Source: Plakobranchus ocellatus
Lineage: Eukaryota; Mollusca; Gastropoda; Plakobranchidae
Assembly: GCA_019648995.1 (NCBI GenBank)
Contig: BLXT01002514.1
Location: 1,186,316 to 1,216,465 of the forward strand
Direction of reading: 5' to 3'
Length of the DNA: 30,150 bases
This document shows positions 22,201 through 30,150 of this stretch, piece by piece; the first letter of the stretch is position 1; every line of letters starts with the position of its first letter. Made by a program: the position numbers and the translations under genes. A model generated the notes under the pieces. The model worked only from the letters and a program-made list of their open reading frames with translations, did not search any database and was not told the origin of the DNA.

Positions 22201-24164
22201 TTATTATTTCATTTGATTATTTATCCTTTTCTCTTATATCTATGCTCTATCCAAAGTGAAAATTCCATTTCAAATGAGCTTTATGAATTTATACATTTTG
22301 ATTTCTACTCATTCACAGCAAATTTCATCCCTTTCCAATACAGCTTTAAAATCTTGAGTTGCCATTTGGAGAATTTTTTTTTTACACTCTTTTAAGGGGG
22401 GAGCAGCACCCTGTCAGGAAAATTTTTTTCTTCCTTTTTATCTGTTACACTGCTGTTTATTTTCTTATTTTTGTACATATCTTTATCAAATAAGCTCGAA
22501 CATTTTTAGTAAAAAAGTGGATTTCAAATCAACATGTTTATTGAATTACTTTAGGAATTAGGTTTTATAGATTTTCTTAAAATTTAATTTCTTTTTGTAC
22601 ATCTTTTACTAAAACTTTGATATGTATGGGTGGATTTGGTCAAAACATGGTGTAAATGTTCAGAAATATGTGCCTAACAAACGATCAGAGGGTTTTATTC
22701 AATACAGTGTGACCATTTTAATTTTTGAACAAAAATAAATTGGGAAAGGTGTCAAAATTAGAAATTTCAAAAAGCAATCGTTTTAAAATTTGTTTTCTCC
22801 GTACATGTGTCATATATAAAAAGAAAAACGCTCTCTGATCGTTTATAAAGAGCATCTCTAGATTATGCAAACCAAATTTGAAGTTAATCTGACAGCAACT
22901 TTGTGAGTTTTAGTCATTCAAAAAAATTATTCCAAAATCCAAGATGGCCGCTGTTGCCATAACAATGCCACGATAAAAAATTTTTTAGACGGTGGATTTT
23001 TCATATTCATTTCATAGGGATTGTTTGAATAAAGTTTCATTCCTCTATCAGTCTTACTTTAAAAATTGGGTCCAGGGTGTAGCTCGCCCCTTTTAAACAT
23101 TGTGGTGTTATTTTATTTTTATATGCAATTTTACCATTTATTTTAAAAACAGTTTTAAAAAAGGGTTCTGAGATAGATTCTTGAGTGTGGAGAAACATTG
23201 AATTATCACGTATTTTTTTTTTTTTATTATTGTTTGGGAGAACTGAGCAAATAATAAAAAAATAAACTATTGGAGATTATTATTTATGTTCCTTCAAGGA
23301 TTGAAGAACTTGTGTAGTAAATCTTAGTCTTATTTACAGAGATGGGCATTCTCCAGATTTTTCCTGAATTCTGGATTTTTTTTCCTACCGTAGAAATTCA
23401 GGCACCAGTAAAATAGTATATCCTTTGATCACTCCATAGGATGAGATGGGCATTCTCTGGATTTTTTAGGGGGAGTTGTGCCCTTCTCTGTTATTTATAT
23501 CAATTGTGACTGAGAGCCCTGTTTTTTGTGTTCAATCTAGAGATTTTTTTTCAAAATTTTTAAGCCTCTTTCAATTTTTTTCGTTTTTTGACAGTGAAAA
23601 GTAGCTTCTACATATAAACATTAATATTAACTCCATTTTTTTGGTATTCTTATAAATTCAGAAGTATGAAATCATTCCTGTTTTGGCCTGATTTCCAGTT
23701 GGTTTTTTTTTTAATTTGTCATGGGAAAATTCATTCTTTTCCCAACAATTTTCTTTTCAGCAGACCTCCATACATTGTTAGTTATAATAATGTATAGAGA
23801 CATTATTGGTTTTAATTTTTTGTCATTAACTATTTCTCACAACTTTTTGCTTCATTTTTTTGATTGAAATACAGAATTCTTAAATGAAAACAAAGAGGAA
23901 AAAATGCAATAAGATTTTCAATCATTTGGATTTGTGTGAGCCAAAGCTTTACAGGACCTATATTTCTACTACTTTGTGATGTCTTGCTTACCGGGATGGC
24001 TAGACATCAGCTTTGTTTTGGCTGCTAAGCACCTATTTAGGAAAAGGAAACAGTATTATATAGAGCCAGAAGCTAGATGGAGATCATTATGATCCATAAG
24101 AGAAAGGAAAAAAATGAATTATGTTTTGATATAGCTGAAAAATAGAGAGCTAGATGGATATATA

Positions 24165-24201
<37 letters not shown>

Positions 24202-27200
24202 TCATTTATGGCATAGATCTAAGTATATTTTTTCAAGGTTAAGATCTTATTTGTACTTGGATATAGATTAGGCATCCCAGATTTCCTGTCAAAGTTAAGC
24301 TTACTATTATGGGAATATAAATTAAGATTGAAATCAAGCCTAGACTCTCTAAAATAGTCCTCTGATTTGGCGTAAGATTTGACGTAGCTGTGAATGGAGC
24401 CACATTTTGTCTTTAAATACTATCTTAAAAATGTTTTATCCTTGAAACTTATTTGACTCAATGTTCAAGTTAAAAATGAGAAATGCAATGATTTGTGTTT
24501 CATGTATATTTGTTTTCAAATCTGCTCAATGGAAATTTGATACCAAAGCTTTGGTGTGTAAGGGTTGGAAAACCTTTGACATGTGTTTGGTGTACCAGTG
24601 GTGCACTAAGATTGCATCCATGGAGTGAAAAAAAAAATATTTTAGGTTTATTTGACATCTTTAATAAATTGTCATTCATAGCTATCGCAAAAAAGTTTGT
24701 TCCTTTGTCTGTCAGTAAAAGTGACTCTGCCCTTAGGTATGGCTTTGACTGATAAACTTTAACTTATTGTAACTCCTTGATTTACTGCATATATGTATGC
24801 AGCAGCTTACATTGATAATGATGCTCACGTGAATGCAGACAGCTTAAAACATTGGCATATCATTTTACTCTCAGTAGATGAATAACTAGAATTTAGTTTT
24901 CAACTTTGATTTTTAATTAAATTACTTTTCTATATTAAAATTGCCTTCATTCATTCGAAAAACATTAAATTTTTTTAGCATTAAAGATTAAATATTCTAA
25001 AATTCTGCTATTTTATTACTGGATTGAAAGAAAAGCATGTAAAAAAACTTAATGGAAAATAAGGTTTTAAAGTTCTGTTTGACTTTTGATTTTAGGTGGA
25101 GAAGATGGATTCAGTTGTGTCCATGGATGGCCGTATTGTTGGGGGTTACCCTTCAATCTCGCATAACCAGCAGCAGAACTTGATTGAATTGCAGCCTTTG
25201 AAGGAGAGAGAGCTCAGTAACAACCGCCTGTCGGCCAGCCACCACAGCATTGCCTCTGCTTCTAGCAGCAAGCAAGCTCGCACACCTAGGCAGTCTCCTG
25301 AAAGAAGTAAGAAGCTGTCTGACCGTGGAGAGGGCAGCCAAAAAGGGCTTCGAAGTGCAGCAGCAGGGAAATCAAAAGAGGAGCTCACCAACAGTGCAGA
25401 CTCTGGTAACTTTGCCAATGTTATGATGAGCAGCAGCGTTGGATCAGCAAGTCCTTTTGAGCACAAGAGAGCGCCAAGTCTATCAGCTAATCCTGGGCTG
25501 AGCCGCAATGCCACCAGTTCAGAGCTGCTGGACGTAAAGCCAAACATGGCTCTGCTTCGCAAATCTAGCGCCCCTGCCTTGGCTGTATCTGAAGTTACAG
25601 GTCATTTGCTTTTCTTTTTTTTCCTCCTGTTTTAGTTGCTTCCTCACCTGCACCCTAGATGTTTTTTTTTTGTTTTTGTTTTTTTGGTTTTTAATTTTTC
25701 CTTTTATTTTTAATGCCTTTCCCTTCTTCTATGTGGCATATATGTGTTTGGCATTTCATTTTGCATTATTTCTTACACAAATTTTATTTTCAGTCATTTT
25801 TCTTATTTTTGAGAATGTGATAGTTTAAAGTATTGTTTTCATTAAATTGAAACTTTTTTATACCCCAGTAAATTTTAACTATATTAGGCAAATTGGTTGA
25901 CTGCATGCAAAAATCATAAACCATTTATCAGATTCTCATTACTTAAGTTTCTTTTTATGAATTCAAGATAAATACCTCTTTCCAGGGACTTGAGTAATGG
26001 ATGCTATGCGTGACAAAGTAAAATGTGCCTTGCAGCCTACTGGATACTTGTAGCTTTAAGCAATTATTTTGTGTGTGCAGGGGACTATAAGCGTCGCCGG
26101 CATCACAGCCAGAGATCAGTGGAGGAAGATGATGCTGCCTTGGAGGATTTCTCCCTTGCAGAGTCACAACATGTGTTAGAGGTACAAGCAGGGAACTTTA
26201 CCTGGGACCTCAACAAGGATCATAGCTTTCTAAAAGACATCACAGTCAAAATACCACAAGGTAAGAAAATGGAGAACAATATTGCTCTATGTATGGTCAA
26301 TGTAACTGAAACTATTGCACAAAGTAAAGGTTTTAGGTCCCTTCCCTCATATAGTATTATCTTATTGTTTTTTTGGTTTTGAATGTCATATTTCAACAGA
26401 AGCTTACTGAACAAATTTTGAGAGGCTGCTTATATTGTCAAAAAATTCCAAATAGCAAAGAGCATTGAAATTTGAATTTTGATTACTTTTGATTGTCACG
26501 AATTAACTGTATCACTTTCTCATGTAAATTTTCATATAATTTTATGTAAAAAAATCTAATGAAAGGGAACAAACACACTCACAAAAAGAACAAAAAAAAC
26601 TCAAAGGCAAATGCTAATTAATGTAGCTTGACGGAAAATCAAGATTTTTTTAAACAAAAAATATATTCATTATAGATAAAGCAAAAGAAAAAAAAAGATT
26701 CCTTTTCCTTCCGCAATCAAGTATGAAATCTGGGTTTTCTTAATGTAGATCTGTTTCAGATTTCTTTTTATCTTCTATTTGTCAGCTTGAAAGATCATTC
26801 ATTTGTTTAGAAAGCAATTTAAATTCACATTAAGATTTAGAACCTGTTGAAAAACATGGGACATGGAAAAAAAAAGAAAATCATAAAAAAGTTGGTGCCA
26901 TATTGTTTTTAACTGTAAATAAAAAAATTGAATAGAGTTATTCCCCAAGCATAGTGCTATGCATTGCCAGAGTGGGATTACTTGGTGTAGTAAACATCAC
27001 ATATATAGGTCAATGCTGTTGAAACACAATTGAATCTAATTATCAAGTCAATATTAAATGCATTCATTAATAAGCTATTACAGCTTGATGTTAAAATAAA
27101 TGTTTCTTGACGGCTTGCACAAGCATGCATATTTAAGTGCTGAAGAGGGATAAAACTCAAGACATTTTATTTATTGATTTTTTTCAGTATAATACTACTT

Positions 27201-29990
27201 TCCTTTTTATGACTATATTTGCCATTTGAGGATCTGATATTCAAGCCCACTTGAGCCTATAGTTTTCTACATCATTTGAATGACAAATAGTAACATACAT
27301 ATAAAATTTCACCTTCAGATGTTTTCAGAAAATAAAGAGCAAAGACCTTTAGTCATAAAGATATTAGTATAAGAACATATCTATGCTATTTGTTACATGC
27401 ATAAATGCAAAAAAGATTGTTCATATAATTAGAAAGGATCTTTAGGAAAACAGTGAATACCTATAGCATTAGGAATAGTTTTCTCTCCCTTCAAACAAAT
27501 CAGGCATAATTTCTATTATTAAGATACAAAGTTAGAATGTAAAAGTGTAACTATGTTGTTTATCCTAGGCAAATTGACAGTTGTTGTGGGTGCTGTAGGG
27601 TCTGGGAAGTCATCCTTGCTGTCTGCTTTCCTGGGAGAAATGGTGCAAGTCTCTGGAAACATATTTAAATCCAGGTAAATAGAGATATTTGAATTATGTT
27701 ATAAGCTTTATCACAGTTTAAAACTATTAAATCCTATAGCAGTCAGTGTCATCAAGCAAGTCGTCAACTTTTTCGCCTTTGCATAGCATGTGCAACAATT
27801 TGTTTTCAATTTATCGTAAATAGTATTGTAACTGCTATATTTCTGCAAAATAAATGTAGAAAGTAGGTCTGTAATTAAGATTCCTTGTTTTGGTTTCTTG
27901 GCTTCCCCAGAAACATAAATATGGCGTATGTGTCACAGAGGCCTTGGCTGTTGAATGCATCTTTAAAGGAAAACATTTTGTTTGGAAAACCATTTGTTTG
28001 GAGAAAGTAAGGCTAGCTTTTGTGTCGATCATAAAAAAAGTGTCAGCTGTGTCAAAACGCATTGACTAAATGTGATTCATGTTTTCTATTGACTTAAATC
28101 TCTTAAACATTTTTCTGTCTGGTTTTATTTATATTTCAGGATAAGAAATGAATGGGGTCACATTGATTAGAGTATGCCTTTTTGTCGTAGTCTATCAGAT
28201 CCTTAAAAAAGTAAATGATTCTTAAAGACCTTTACAGTTGTTTATTTTTATTTGAAATTTTAGGTTCTTTTTTTTTTTCTTTAAGTGCAGAAGAAAACTG
28301 TTGCTTTTGCAAATGCTCAAATTTTATGCTATTGAAATTGACTATTTGCCAGGGTTTAGTAATAACTATTTTCCTTTAAAAAATGTTTTTCTGCCTAGGT
28401 ATAAGAAAGTCATTTCTGCATGTGCCCTTCAGCCTGATATTGAGCAGCTACCAGCAGGAGATGACACAGAGATAGGGGAAAAGGTAACAGAGTGGGATTT
28501 GAAGCACCGTTTCTTTTTGACATTCAGTAAAGAAATGTCAAATATGCATATAAGCTTTATTGTCATTGGCTCTTCAAGTTTTCATCAATAGAAAGTTGAT
28601 TTGAAAAAATTAATCTAAAAATAACAGAATCAAAATGGGTACTTTGTGACTTGTAGTTACATTGGGCATTTTTTTTTTATTTATTGTAAATTTAAGTGAT
28701 TAGAAATTGTTTAAAAAAAAAAATTAAAGACACAGCAGACAGTTTTCAACTCAGTATTATATAGAAAACTAAATGTTACTTATAAAGTAAATTGGTGATA
28801 AAGAGAATACAAATGTTAAAACACCACCATGATAGTGGTAGTGTTTTAATTGTTGTCAATCTGTTTTATGTTGTACACTAATGAAGCCTTTATATTTGGA
28901 TATTTCTTTATCACTGATCTACTTTTTGAGTAATGTTTAGTTTTCTTTATAATATCTAGCTCATAACTATCTATTTCATCTTTAATAAATATATCAATTT
29001 AGTTGCCATTGCATCCTTTGTATCCTAGGTTTTAATTTTATATTGTTTGTAGTGCTTCCTGAGGGGTAATCTTTCCCATTTATAATTATATTTATAAAAA
29101 ATTGGATTTTAAATTACCCTTTCTTAGTGGCCTTGCAATAGTTTATAAATTTTCAAGAATTATGGAATTCTTCTCAATGTGCATGTACCATCTAAAAACA
29201 TATAGGACAATTTCAATATTTGGCTGCACTGCCATGTACCACAGACAATGCCACCCATTGTTCTTTGTATCCTTTGCCAGGGTGTTAACCTCAGTGGTGG
29301 ACAGAAACAACGGATCAGCATTGCAAGGGCTCTCTACTCAGAGGCAGAGCTTGTTTTGCTGGTAAAAATTGACTCCACTCATGAAAATTTTTCAAACAGT
29401 TGTAAAGCAGTTGTGAATGAAATGTGATGACGTGTATGGGTTTGCATCGCACATTTGGAAACAATTTAGGTTCATAGGGATTGGTGCAGCACAAAAGCCT
29501 ATTTAAAAAATAGGCTCCTCAATTTTTTTTCCAATAGTTGATACAAGTAAAGACAAGTTGCAAAATTAATTTCGTAATGTCTTTTTATTTCTTGAACTTC
29601 TTTTCAAATTGTTTTCAAATATAGAAATGCAATCAGCAACAGTTCCATTCAATAAATTTGTCTAGCATGGTTTTGTGGTTCAAGTAATAAAGAAAACTTA
29701 TGTGGGCATTCCATAAACTCTGATAGATTGAAAGGTATGTTCTTTTACCTTTGTGAATCTTTTTTATACATGATTTATTGAAAGACTATTTTTTTGTTTC
29801 TTTATGTATCGACCAGTCGCAATGTCAAAATTCTGCTCTCCTCCATGTCCAGGATGATCCTCTCTCAGCACTTGACAGCCATGTAGGAAGGCAGGTCCTG
29901 GAGGAAGCCATCCTTCGCAGATTGGTCAAGCGTAACAGGACAGTTGTCATGGTGACCCACTATCTACAGGCACTCACATACGCTCAGCAG
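9686..29990 (+). CDS. SUR: Sulfonylurea receptor (ABCC8/ABCC9-type ABC protein), 18 coding exons, 3' half off the window
   Basis: The exons join phase-consistently into 1041 residues. The N terminus (FCGSKSN, then NECFVDVLNIIPH) matches SUR1/SUR2, not other ABCC members, and keeps the Cys pair (Cys4, Cys22) equivalent to SUR1 Cys6-Cys26. Order: TMD0 with five helices (about 29-46, 68-86, 102-122, 130-146, 164-184), L0 lasso (189-267), TMD1 (about 268-610), a long linker (about 612-843), and NBD1. NBD1 has the A-loop Trp854, Walker A GAVGSGKSS (Lys886), Q-loop Gln917, signature LSGGQ (972-976), Walker B ending Asp996 with Asp997 in place of catalytic Glu, and H-loop His1031. Family knowledge: SUR is the nucleotide-sensing subunit surrounding Kir6 in plasma-membrane KATP channels. 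TMD2 and NBD2 must lie to the right. The SUR versus MRP assignment rests on TMD0 and is strong; ABCC8 versus ABCC9 cannot be decided and may not apply to an invertebrate. Confidence 0.93.
10501..10680 (+). CDS. SUR: SUR coding exon 2: L0 linker and elbow helix
   Basis: 60 codons, phase 0, acceptor TTGATTCTTCAG, donor CAT then GTAAGT. It encodes residues 189-248; RYAFFKK and VYWWVTDLLIKG align with the SUR lasso and the amphipathic helix entering TMD1. Confidence 0.93.
10681..11899. other. SUR intron 2 with an old LINE tail
   Basis: About 1.2 kb. It contains the antisense LINE remnant listed at 10966-11240; the remainder is T-rich intron sequence. Confidence 0.6.
10966..11240 (-). mobile_element. 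Decayed 3' end of a LINE retrotransposon
   Basis: On the minus strand, broken frames contain RSRKRPRKTWNMF and, further on, DKWKSFVSDL (11016-11045). These resemble the conserved basic RPRKTW and D(R)xKW blocks near the C terminus of invertebrate LINE polyproteins. They are followed by a (GAT)n tail at 10968-10983, a common LINE 3' end. Stops and frameshifts interrupt it, so it is inactive. Family not assigned. Confidence 0.45.
11900..11956 (+). CDS. SUR: SUR coding exon 3
   Basis: 19 codons, phase 0, acceptor TTCTTGTTTACAG, donor AGG then GTAATT. It encodes residues 249-267 (SEKALRMYRKLQILFEEER), the charged segment after GKLPH, matching the corresponding SUR segment before TMD1. Confidence 0.88.
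11957..12739. other. SUR intron 3
   Basis: About 780 bases, AT-rich with T-tracts near 12482 and 12676. Nothing else recognised. Confidence 0.6.
12740..12958 (+). CDS. SUR: SUR coding exon 4: first TMD1 helix
   Basis: Acceptor ATGTCTGCCAG; 73 codons if the donor is AAG then GTTCAC at 12959. An alternative in-frame donor AAT then GTAACA at 12941 would drop six residues (VTKALK); neither site is strong. It encodes residues 268-340 with LLSGLFRLIGDCLAFVGPLL, aligning with the first TMD1 helix of SUR (RILADLLGFAGPL), then an acidic extracellular loop. Confidence 0.85.
12959..13580. other. SUR intron 4
   Basis: About 620 bases of AT-rich sequence. Nothing recognised. Confidence 0.6.
13581..13733 (+). 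CDS. SUR: SUR coding exon 5: TMD1 helix
   Basis: 51 codons, phase 0, acceptor TTATTGTTTCAG, donor CAA then GTAATG. Residues 341-391; YVLSVVLFLASALQHTLLQ matches the SUR helix YVLAVLLFLALLLQ, followed by a REGIRARTAVQ segment leading to the intracellular loop. Confidence 0.92.
13734..14115. other. SUR intron 5
   Basis: About 380 bases, AT-rich. Nothing recognised. Confidence 0.6.
14116..14271 (+). CDS. SUR: SUR coding exon 6: coupling region and TMD1 helix
   Basis: 52 codons, phase 0, acceptor TTTTACTCCTCAG, donor CAA then GTGAGT. Residues 392-443; KLSSLELSNGTNTVGSIMNH is the ABCC segment between helices, and the exon ends in HYTWALPIQ like SUR1 NLWAMPVQ. Confidence 0.92.
14272..15197. other. 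SUR intron 6
   Basis: About 925 bases. A TATAAAAGG word lies at 14422-14430. Otherwise nothing recognised. Confidence 0.55.
15198..15332 (+). CDS. SUR: SUR coding exon 7: TMD1 helix pair
   Basis: 45 codons, phase 0, acceptor TTTTGCTGTGACAG, donor TTG then GTAAGT. Residues 444-488; YYKMGISALIGGLFVILAGPAMYFL aligns with SUR1 [24 protein letters not shown]. Confidence 0.93.
15333..16840. other. SUR intron 7
   Basis: About 1.5 kb. From about 16085 to 16520 the base composition is less AT-rich than the flanks, with a GGTAACC/GGTTACC inverted repeat (16255-16261, 16277-16283) and a TATAAAG word. This may be an inserted repeat, but I could not find its ends. Confidence 0.4.
16841..17003 (+). CDS. 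SUR: SUR coding exon 8: cytoplasmic loop of TMD1
   Basis: 163 bases ending in phase 1 (ATG G, donor GTATGT), acceptor AAAATATTTCAG. Residues 489-542; NELLQGMKVIKLLAWERAF is the conserved ABCC coupling-loop block, like SUR1 NEMLRGIKLLKLYAWENIF. Confidence 0.93.
17004..17812. other. SUR intron 8
   Basis: About 800 bases with A-runs near 17280 and 17311. Nothing else recognised. Confidence 0.6.
17813..17853 (+). CDS. SUR: SUR coding exon 9 (41-base exon)
   Basis: Acceptor TTTTTCTTCTCAG, donor TTG then GTGAGT. It is 41 bases, entering in phase 1 and leaving in phase 0, so it restores the frame between exons 8 and 10. It encodes GFIGICAPVIGTLL, most of a TMD1 helix. Skipping it would shift the frame. 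Confidence 0.85.
17854..18369. other. SUR intron 9
   Basis: About 515 bases. The open frame near 18072-18302 is T-rich intron sequence with no protein-like pattern. Confidence 0.6.
18370..18468 (+). CDS. SUR: SUR coding exon 10: TMD1 helix
   Basis: 33 codons, phase 0, acceptor TTACTATTGCAG, donor CAG then GTTCAT. Residues 557-589; LTAGAAMSVLALFNLLQGPLQ matches the ABCC pattern LSPSVAFASLSLFHILVTPL. Confidence 0.92.
18469..18916. other. SUR intron 10
   Basis: About 450 bases, nothing recognised. Confidence 0.6.
18917..19081 (+). CDS. SUR: SUR coding exon 11: end of TMD1, start of linker
   Basis: 55 codons, phase 0, acceptor GTTGTGCCCAG, donor ATG then GTGAGC. Residues 590-644; SVANARVSVQRLLPFLTASE closes TMD1 in the usual ABCC way (SVQKLSEFLSSAE in SUR1), then a Ser-rich linker begins. 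An earlier donor-like CTTCAG then GTCATG exists but would break the frame. Confidence 0.9.
19629..19745 (+). repeat. Polypyrimidine tract of about 115 bases
   Basis: Almost entirely C and T (CCTCTCTCTCTC, then TTCTCCTCCTTGCCCTCC and similar), with very few purines. This is the kind of sequence that can form triplex DNA when mirror-symmetric; no precise mirror was established. Confidence 0.85.
20492..20523 (+). repeat. CT-rich microsatellite
   Basis: TCTCCC repeated several times, then a (TC)n run. Confidence 0.9.
21294..21721. mobile_element. Possible inverted-repeat element
   Basis: AGCTGCCAACC at 21294-21304 is the reverse complement of GGTTGGCAGCT at 21711-21721. The block between also contains a direct repeat of TATGC(G/A)TTTTTTGGC near each end. 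The 11-bp match is short, so this is a tentative call of a small DNA-transposon relic. Confidence 0.3.
24158..24198 (+). repeat. (AT)n microsatellite
   Basis: A nearly pure AT dinucleotide array with one AATT interruption. Confidence 0.95.
25096..25600 (+). CDS. SUR: SUR coding exon 12: expanded TMD1-NBD1 linker
   Basis: 505 bases, phase 0 in and phase 1 out; acceptor TTTTGATTTTAG, donor ACAG then GTCATT. Encodes residues 645-812, Ser/Lys/Arg/Ala-rich and apparently disordered, with no stop. Codon composition is GC-richer than the flanking introns, as for the other exons. It contains RKSSAP (799-804), which fits both a basophilic kinase site and a 14-3-3 RxxSxP pattern. Vertebrate SURs have only a short linker here. 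Confidence 0.88.
25601..26080. other. SUR intron 12
   Basis: 480 bases, very T-rich at its start. Nothing recognised. Confidence 0.6.
26081..26260 (+). CDS. SUR: SUR coding exon 13: RXR-like motif and start of NBD1
   Basis: 180 bases, phase 1 in and out; acceptor TTTTGTGTGTGCAG, donor CAAG then GTAAGA. It encodes DYKRRRHHSQRS, an acidic stretch (VEEDDAALED) and the beginning of NBD1 with A-loop aromatic Trp854 in GNFTWD. SUR1 has RKR in the same position before NBD1. Confidence 0.93.
26261..27568. other. SUR intron 13
   Basis: About 1.3 kb of AT-rich sequence with A-runs. Nothing recognised on either strand. Confidence 0.6.
27569..27674 (+). CDS. SUR: SUR coding exon 14: NBD1 Walker A
   Basis: 106 bases, phase 1 in and phase 2 out; acceptor TTGTTTATCCTAG, donor CCAG then GTAAAT. 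It encodes GKLTVVVGAVGSGKSSLLSA; Lys886 is the Walker A lysine. LGEMVQVSGNIF follows, as in SUR1 LGEMQKVSGAVF. Confidence 0.96.
27911..28006 (+). CDS. SUR: SUR coding exon 15: NBD1 Q-loop
   Basis: 96 bases, phase 2 in and out; acceptor TTGGCTTCCCCAG, donor AGAAA then GTAAGG. It encodes MAYVSQRPWLLNASLKENI with Q-loop Gln917; the match to SUR1 AYASQKPWLLNATVEENI is close. Confidence 0.96.
28007..28398. other. SUR intron 15
   Basis: About 390 bases, nothing recognised. The open frame that runs into exon 16 from 28301 is intron sequence upstream of the acceptor. Confidence 0.6.
28399..28483 (+). CDS. SUR: SUR coding exon 16: NBD1 helical subdomain
   Basis: 85 bases, phase 2 in and 0 out; acceptor TTTTTCTGCCTAG, donor AAG then GTAACA. 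YKKVISACALQPDIEQLPAG matches SUR1 [20 protein letters not shown]. Confidence 0.96.
28484..29280. other. SUR intron 16
   Basis: About 800 bases, AT-rich, with the strong hairpin listed at 28816-28849. Nothing else recognised. Confidence 0.6.
28816..28849 (+). repeat. 14-bp stem hairpin
   Basis: TTAAAACACCACCA pairs with TGGTAGTGTTTTAA across a 6-base loop (TGATAG), with one G-T type mismatch. A notably good stem for AT-rich intron sequence. Confidence 0.75.
29281..29361 (+). CDS. SUR: SUR coding exon 17: ABC signature
   Basis: 27 codons, phase 0; acceptor TTGTATCCTTTGCCAG, donor CTG then GTAAAA. It encodes GVNLSGGQKQRISIARALYS with the canonical LSGGQ signature, ending in LVLL just before the Walker B aspartate. 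Confidence 0.96.
29362..29852. other. SUR intron 17
   Basis: About 490 bases splitting Walker B. Nothing recognised. Confidence 0.6.
29853..29990 (+). CDS. SUR: SUR coding exon 18: Walker B aspartates, D-loop and H-loop
   Basis: 46 codons, phase 0; acceptor CTCCTCCATGTCCAG, donor CAG then GTTACG. It begins DDPLSALDSH: Asp996 is the Walker B residue and Asp997 stands where catalytic Glu is found in active sites. VVMVTHYLQAL holds H-loop His1031. The next exon is outside the window. Confidence 0.95.
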
Positions 29991-30071
29991 GTTACGACAG
30001 TCAACATCTGTTTGTGATATCTCAACATTTTTTTTTCTTTTCTTTATTTTTGCATTTGAGACTTGGTATTT

Positions 30072-30150
30072 CTCATCATCATCAGGTGCCTTGCTTTACA
30101 GCGTTGGCGATCATGGTCCTCCACTTTTTCCTGTCCTTTGTCGCTTCTAT
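30072..30150 (-). mobile_element. 3' end of an antisense LINE, truncated by the window
   Basis: From 30150 leftwards the minus strand is open for 22 codons ending EATKDRKKWRTMIANAV, then KQGT and a TGA at 30084-30082. This matches the typical C-terminal pattern of invertebrate LINE polyproteins (a DRxxWR block, then xxQGT and stop). A short (ATG)n/TGA tail to about 30072 follows, as in several LINE families. The rest of the element lies to the right, inside SUR intron 18. Confidence 0.65.

Larger units (their letters stand above)
19082..25095. other. SUR intron 11 (6 kb)
   Basis: The largest intron, at the TMD1-linker boundary. It contains pyrimidine tracts (19629-19745, 20492-20523), a small open segment at 19831-19953, an inverted-repeat-bounded block (21294-21721), a short direct repeat pair (23339, 23443) and an AT dinucleotide array (24158-24198). 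No further SUR exon is required: flanking exons are both phase 0. Confidence 0.7.

Noticed and set aside
25146..25562. 138-residue open frame on the minus strand
   Set aside because: It is the antisense shadow of the Ser-rich SUR linker exon (Ser/Ala codons give long antisense frames), has no splice or start context, and the sense strand is fully explained.
1..30150. CRISPR arrays, operons, tRNA or rRNA genes
   Set aside because: No regularly spaced repeats, no bacterial-style gene packing, and no cloverleaf or B-box pattern was found; the DNA is clearly animal nuclear sequence.

Overview
This window is nuclear DNA from an animal. It is AT-rich and intron-rich, with GT-AG introns of about 0.2 to 6 kb and large non-coding stretches. 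Recurrent TCTAGATC-type words, two LINE-like 3' ends with TGA/GAT tails, and the gene content suggest a mollusc, probably a gastropod. That placement is an inference from general sequence character, not proof.

Two protein genes are arranged head to head. On the minus strand, five coding exons between 4418 and 462 encode the first 690 residues of a BICD-family-like dynein cargo adaptor (BICDR/BICDL type); the gene continues past the left edge. It has a CC1-box motif near the N terminus, a long coiled coil, and a large Ser/acidic-rich exon carrying two copies of a Spindly-type SLFxEL motif. On the plus strand, 18 coding exons between 9686 and 29990 encode the first 1041 residues of a sulfonylurea receptor (SUR, ABCC8/ABCC9 class), the regulatory ABC subunit of ATP-sensitive K+ channels. 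TMD0, the L0 lasso, TMD1, a very long TMD1-NBD1 linker and NBD1 through the H-loop are present. TMD2 and NBD2 lie beyond the right edge. All exon joins are phase-consistent.

The 5 kb between the genes (4571-9615) has no recognisable full gene. It holds a diverged 265-bp direct repeat pair about 1.9 kb apart, clusters of TCTAGATC, two small hairpins, an A20 tract, an (ATT)n microsatellite, a 316-bp MITE-like element with perfect 16-bp terminal inverted repeats, and one unexplained exon-like block at 8183-8306.

The SUR introns carry a decayed LINE 3' end (about 10966-11240), a 6-kb intron with low-complexity tracts and a possible inverted-repeat element, a strong hairpin at 28816, and at the right edge the C-terminal codons of a LINE polyprotein in antisense. 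The points most worth following up are the roughly 230-residue SUR linker, with a basic RXR-like motif where vertebrate SUR1 has its RKR signal, and the duplicated Spindly-type motif in the dynein adaptor. I did not find a new multi-gene system.
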